From Populus alba (taxonomy: Eukaryota; Streptophyta; Magnoliopsida; Malpighiales; Salicaceae), in NCBI RefSeq assembly GCF_005239225.2, contig NC_133300.1, positions 6,539,875-6,603,874 of the forward strand: 64,000 nt of DNA, in the 5' to 3' direction. A model generated the notes under the pieces. The model made no database searches and was not told the DNA's origin. It saw only the letters and a program-made list of their open reading frames with translations. The position numbers were made by a program, and so were the translations under genes. Below are positions 60,990 through 64,000 of this stretch, in pieces (the stretch's first letter is position 1; every line of letters begins with the position of its first letter).

Positions 60990-62207
60990 TCAATCCCACC
61001 ATTGATGCACAGCAACTCCCTCGTCTCTCAGTCTTCCATACAGTGCTACACATTCCCAATAAGCCCTCCTGCTCTTCTTCCTTTGCCCTTTCTGCCATTG
61101 GTTGTTGCACTCTAGAAACAATTCATCCACCAGACCAATTGTCTTCCTCTTCATCATCTCCTCTGCTACTTCTGCTTCTGCTTTCATCACAACGAACTCA
61201 TCTTCCCTCACATTCTTCATCAACCAATTTGAAACATCTGCGGGTGATGCCACCCTCCCAGGTACTCCCTCGGACAACATGTTTATGCTGTGAAACTCGA
61301 AGTCTTGATTTCTAGTTGGATAGTTTTCATTAAACCATAGCATTGCACCATTCTCCTCCTCCTGTGAGCCCGCATCAATGAAAAATCGACGCGAGAAATC
61401 TTCTAAAGAATCTCCCAGCAAGTCAGGAAGATATTTGAATCCCCTCAAGTACATTCTAGATTTTTCCCGAGTCTTTCGTGGTGGCTCAAGCAGAATATCT
61501 TCCAAGCCTTGCAATGCTTCTTTCTTAGCATCTAATGCTAGCTGCAAAGTCCGCCTCTTTGCCAAAGAACTCACTGTCTGATTCACCAAACTCGTTTTCC
61601 TCATTGCCACGATGGTTGAGTCATATCGCCGAAGATACACAACTCTATAATTTGACATCTTTTGGAAAGCATTTGAAGGGTCATTGCTCAATTGAGCAAC
61701 CAGAATGCCTCCAACTTTCACAATGCGATCTAAAAACTTTGCATCTTTAATGTGCAATGTCAACGCAAAATCAAATGTTGCATTCGGGAACAAGCTTTCT
61801 TCCTCCAAATCAGATTCTGATACGAAATCAATACCATTGACATTCAAGAATCTTGAACTATCAACTACAGCCCCGACGCCGGAGAAAACAATGAGAGCTT
61901 TATCGCCCTTCTTGATAAGGCCCTCCTTGGCCAAATCTTGCAACAACAAAACGAAGAATTCAAGATCAATTGAAGCAGAGCCAGAGACGTCAAGATAACT
62001 TGAATTCAGTTCCCTTAAAATGGACCCCATAAATGGCAATGCAAGAATAATCATAACGAAAAACAACGAGCGAGACACAACACGCATTACTCGGGAATCA
62101 GGAAGCTTAATCACCAAAATGATATCTGAATTTAAGCCAATCCCTCCATTGTGCAAATGCTTGATCTCATTTAGATCCTTGGTAGAAAACCCACTGGCTG
62201 ATTCCAT
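60990..62207 (-). CDS. Membrane-anchored methyltransferase-like protein of unknown function
   Basis: Intronless minus-strand gene, 405 residues, starting at MESASGFSTK. One hydrophobic segment lies at about residues 43-64 (SLFFVMIILALPFMGSIL) with a basic residue run before it. This suggests a type II signal anchor of the Golgi/ER type. Residues about 103-175 resemble a degenerate Rossmann-type SAM-methyltransferase core: KALIVFSGVGAVVDSSRFL in place of motif I, an acidic stretch, then FDFALTLHIKD and RIVKVGGILVAQL, as in the usual FD-LK-GG pattern. The glycine-rich motif is weak, so catalysis is doubtful. The C-terminus is rich in Trp/Arg (RRAYWECVALYGRLRDEG). It resembles plant proteins annotated as methyltransferase-like (DUF7870-type); the family name is from memory. 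It converges with TAF1 across about 2.1 kb of repeats. Confidence 0.82.
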   Translation of the reverse strand: MESASGFSTKDLNEIKHLHNGGIGLNSDIILVIKLPDSRVMRVVSRSLFFVMIILALPFMGSILRELNSSYLDVSGSASIDLEFFVLLLQDLAKEGLIKKGDKALIVFSGVGAVVDSSRFLNVNGIDFVSESDLEEESLFPNATFDFALTLHIKDAKFLDRIVKVGGILVAQLSNDPSNAFQKMSNYRVVYLRRYDSTIVAMRKTSLVNQTVSSLAKRRTLQLALDAKKEALQGLEDILLEPPRKTREKSRMYLRGFKYLPDLLGDSLEDFSRRFFIDAGSQEEENGAMLWFNENYPTRNQDFEFHSINMLSEGVPGRVASPADVSNWLMKNVREDEFVVMKAEAEVAEEMMKRKTIGLVDELFLECNNQWQKGQRKKSRRAYWECVALYGRLRDEGVAVHQWWD

Positions 62208-63057
62208 CCCTTTTCACCTTTCCACCTTAGTTTCTCACTCAAAACAATGAATTTAAATCCACAATGGAGTAAAATCTCGAGCTTTCTTCCTAAGTAGCAA
62301 AAGCCAACAACTTTGAATAACACAAAGATTGATTCTTTGAAGGAAATGAAACCAGCACAACAAGAAAAGAATGATCATTAGCGAGTACAAAACCTGGAAG
62401 CTGTATGGTTTCCACCCACGAGGGCCACACGGTTACTTATAATTCTACACCAAAGGAGCAACAACTCCCTAATTCTCTCAATTTCCATGCTCTCTCTCTC
62501 TCTTATTTTCTCTTTCTTTTTCTTTTTTGTCTCACCAAACCCAGATCAGATCAGAACCAACCACTCGCATTTCAGATTTCTAAAACTCACCCAAATGTCG
62601 TTCAGAAATCTGAAATGTGAGATTACAAGGAGAGGGAAAGAGAGAGAGGTGTCAAATGTGAACAAGCTTTTGTCCTGTTGTTGGTGTGGCGTTAAGAGTG
62701 ATGGGGACAAAGGTGGTTGTGGTGGTTTTAGAGGGTTCGGGACGCAGAAATGATAGGCAAATGTGTGATTGATGAGTTGTAGGATTTGATTTTCTTTGCT
62801 TCCATTAGTTTTTTTCAGAATGCCGTGTGAGAAAAGTGTCTTCATTGAGGAATCTTGGAATTAGGACTTGAATCTTGCTAGCTTACGTGTGTTTTGATAA
62901 TTATGAGTAATCATCCATTACTATATTTGTGTATTTGCATGGGTTTTGGACTGTTCATTTTATAGTTTGCAGTTTGCACATCTCATGGTTTGCTCTTTAT
63001 TTTTTCTCCAACTGATACGTGCTATGGAGACTCCATGGGGGATGTGCTTGCATCGGA
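62208..63057. other. Upstream region of the methyltransferase-like gene
   Basis: This stretch probably contains the leader and promoter of the minus-strand gene. A CT/T-rich tract (about 62,489-62,535), which is GA-rich on the gene's strand, lies about 300 bp before its start codon and resembles GA-type leader or core promoter elements of plants. Overlapping short frames on both strands at 62.4-62.85 kb lack recognisable domains. Confidence 0.45.
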
Positions 63058-63790
63058 ATTTAATAAAATTTAAAATTTTTATTTAAAATTTTTTATATGT
63101 TTTTTTAAATTATTTTGACATATTAATGTAAAAAATAATTTAATAAAAATAAATAAATATTATTTTAATATATTTTTTGAAAATTACTTTTAAAAACAAC
63201 TTGGATCTTAATTAATGCGCTGAAGGGCTATTTTGTTTGCTTGTCTTTTATAATTAATAAATTTGGCACGATCTGGTAAGTTGATCCAAAGACTTGTCTA
63301 GATTCAGTTTTAATTTAAACTAGTTTTAATATTGACATGGTTAAACTCGAATAACCTAACAGGCTGGCCCATGACCTGGTTAACTTAGCTAAAACCTGAT
63401 CAAAACTGATAGACCATGTATGAGGTTTGTTTTTCATTGGAGTTCAACAAAATTTAATTTTTTTAATTTAAATTTTTTATATATTTTTGAATTGTTTTGA
63501 TGTATTAACGTCAAAAATTATTTAAAGAAAAAAAAAAATATTATTTTGATGTATTTTTTAGCGAAAAATACTTTAAAAAATAATCATTACTACACTCTCA
63601 AACACCGCCTGGAAAAGACTTTAATTAGAGTGCTAGAGGGTTATTTTGCTTTTTGTCTTTTATAATTATTAAACTCAGCATGACTTGGTAAGTTAATTCT
63701 TACCAAAACCCGATCCAAAGACTTATCTAGATTGAGTTTTAATTTAAACATGTTATAAAATTTTTAAAATTGACTTGAGTTAACTCGGTT
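63058..63790. repeat. Two diverged direct repeats of about 410 bp
   Basis: Copy 1 (about 63,058-63,310) and copy 2 (about 63,445-63,750) share, in order, aaattttttatat, attgttttgatgtatta-like sequence, tattattttgatgtatttttt, a gggctattttg-ttgtcttttataatta-taaa segment, and ccaaagacttNtctagatt. Copy 2 also contains cactctcaaacaccgcc, a transposon-end-like motif. The offset is about 413 bp. The AT-rich core is shared with 32.5-33.0 kb. Confidence 0.6.
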
Positions 63791-64000
63791 AAAATTTGTT
63801 CAAGGCTTATCTAGATTAAAACTAATAAATTTTTAAAATAAATCTAAAACAAAACCTTTTTGGACACAAAAAAAGATAGACCTAGATTGATTGGGTAACT
63901 TGTAAGTTGACTATTGTAAGCTATGAAGGCAACCAAGAGGGGGGATGAGGTGGTTGAAAATCATAGGTAATCCAATCCTCGAGGATGAACGTGAGAGTTT

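Overview
The window is nuclear DNA from a woody eudicot, most likely Salicaceae (Populus or a close relative). The evidence is split plant genes with GT-AG introns, a plant-type TAF1 with an internal ubiquitin-like domain, a type I MADS-box gene, and long AT-rich intergenic DNA full of decayed plant transposons. The genus is inferred from the overall repeat style and was not tested by alignment. No bacterial-type operon, CRISPR array or rRNA gene was seen.

Layout. 1-3.5 kb: end of an LTR-like element and AT-rich filler. 3.5-32 kb: a same-strand cluster of seven single-exon genes for small secreted proline-rich proteins, called PRP1-PRP7 here (starts 3718, 6997, 10605, 20221, 24439, 27886, 31313). 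It is interrupted by a PIF/Harbinger-like MITE (8.8-9.5 kb), a ruined Ty1/copia element on the minus strand (about 11.9-17.7 kb) and an AGL62-like MADS-box gene (21.9-22.8 kb). PRP5 and PRP6 lie in a recent head-to-tail duplication of about 3.5 kb (23,919-27,365 and 27,366-31,107). 33.1-36.1 kb: a composite Helitron-like repeat block. 36.3-58.9 kb: a complete TAF1 gene (TFIID subunit 1). The 22 coding exons assembled here join in frame to 1922 codons. 58.9-60.8 kb: AT-rich DNA with a minisatellite and a solo TRIM LTR. 60.99-62.2 kb: an intronless minus-strand gene for a membrane-anchored, methyltransferase-like protein, convergent with TAF1. 63.06-63.8 kb: diverged direct repeats.

How the parts relate. 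PRP1-PRP6 share a signal peptide, an AAR-x-LLQ junction, a proline roughly every third residue and a C-terminal SIPFLSPPP-type end. They also share a promoter block of [GA]ATGA or GGTGA type followed by [GAC]CTA[AC]CA, about 200-230 bp before the start codon, and a TATA box about 110-125 bp before it. They look like a co-expressed extracellular (cell-wall) protein family evolving by tandem duplication, internal repeat change and sequence exchange. TAF1 and the methyltransferase-like gene are ordinary single-copy genes unrelated to the cluster.

I found no clearly new molecular system. The most distinctive material is the proline-rich cluster: a mosaic gene, a frameshifted C-terminus, a shared promoter block and a young duplication whose copies carry different retroelement insertions.
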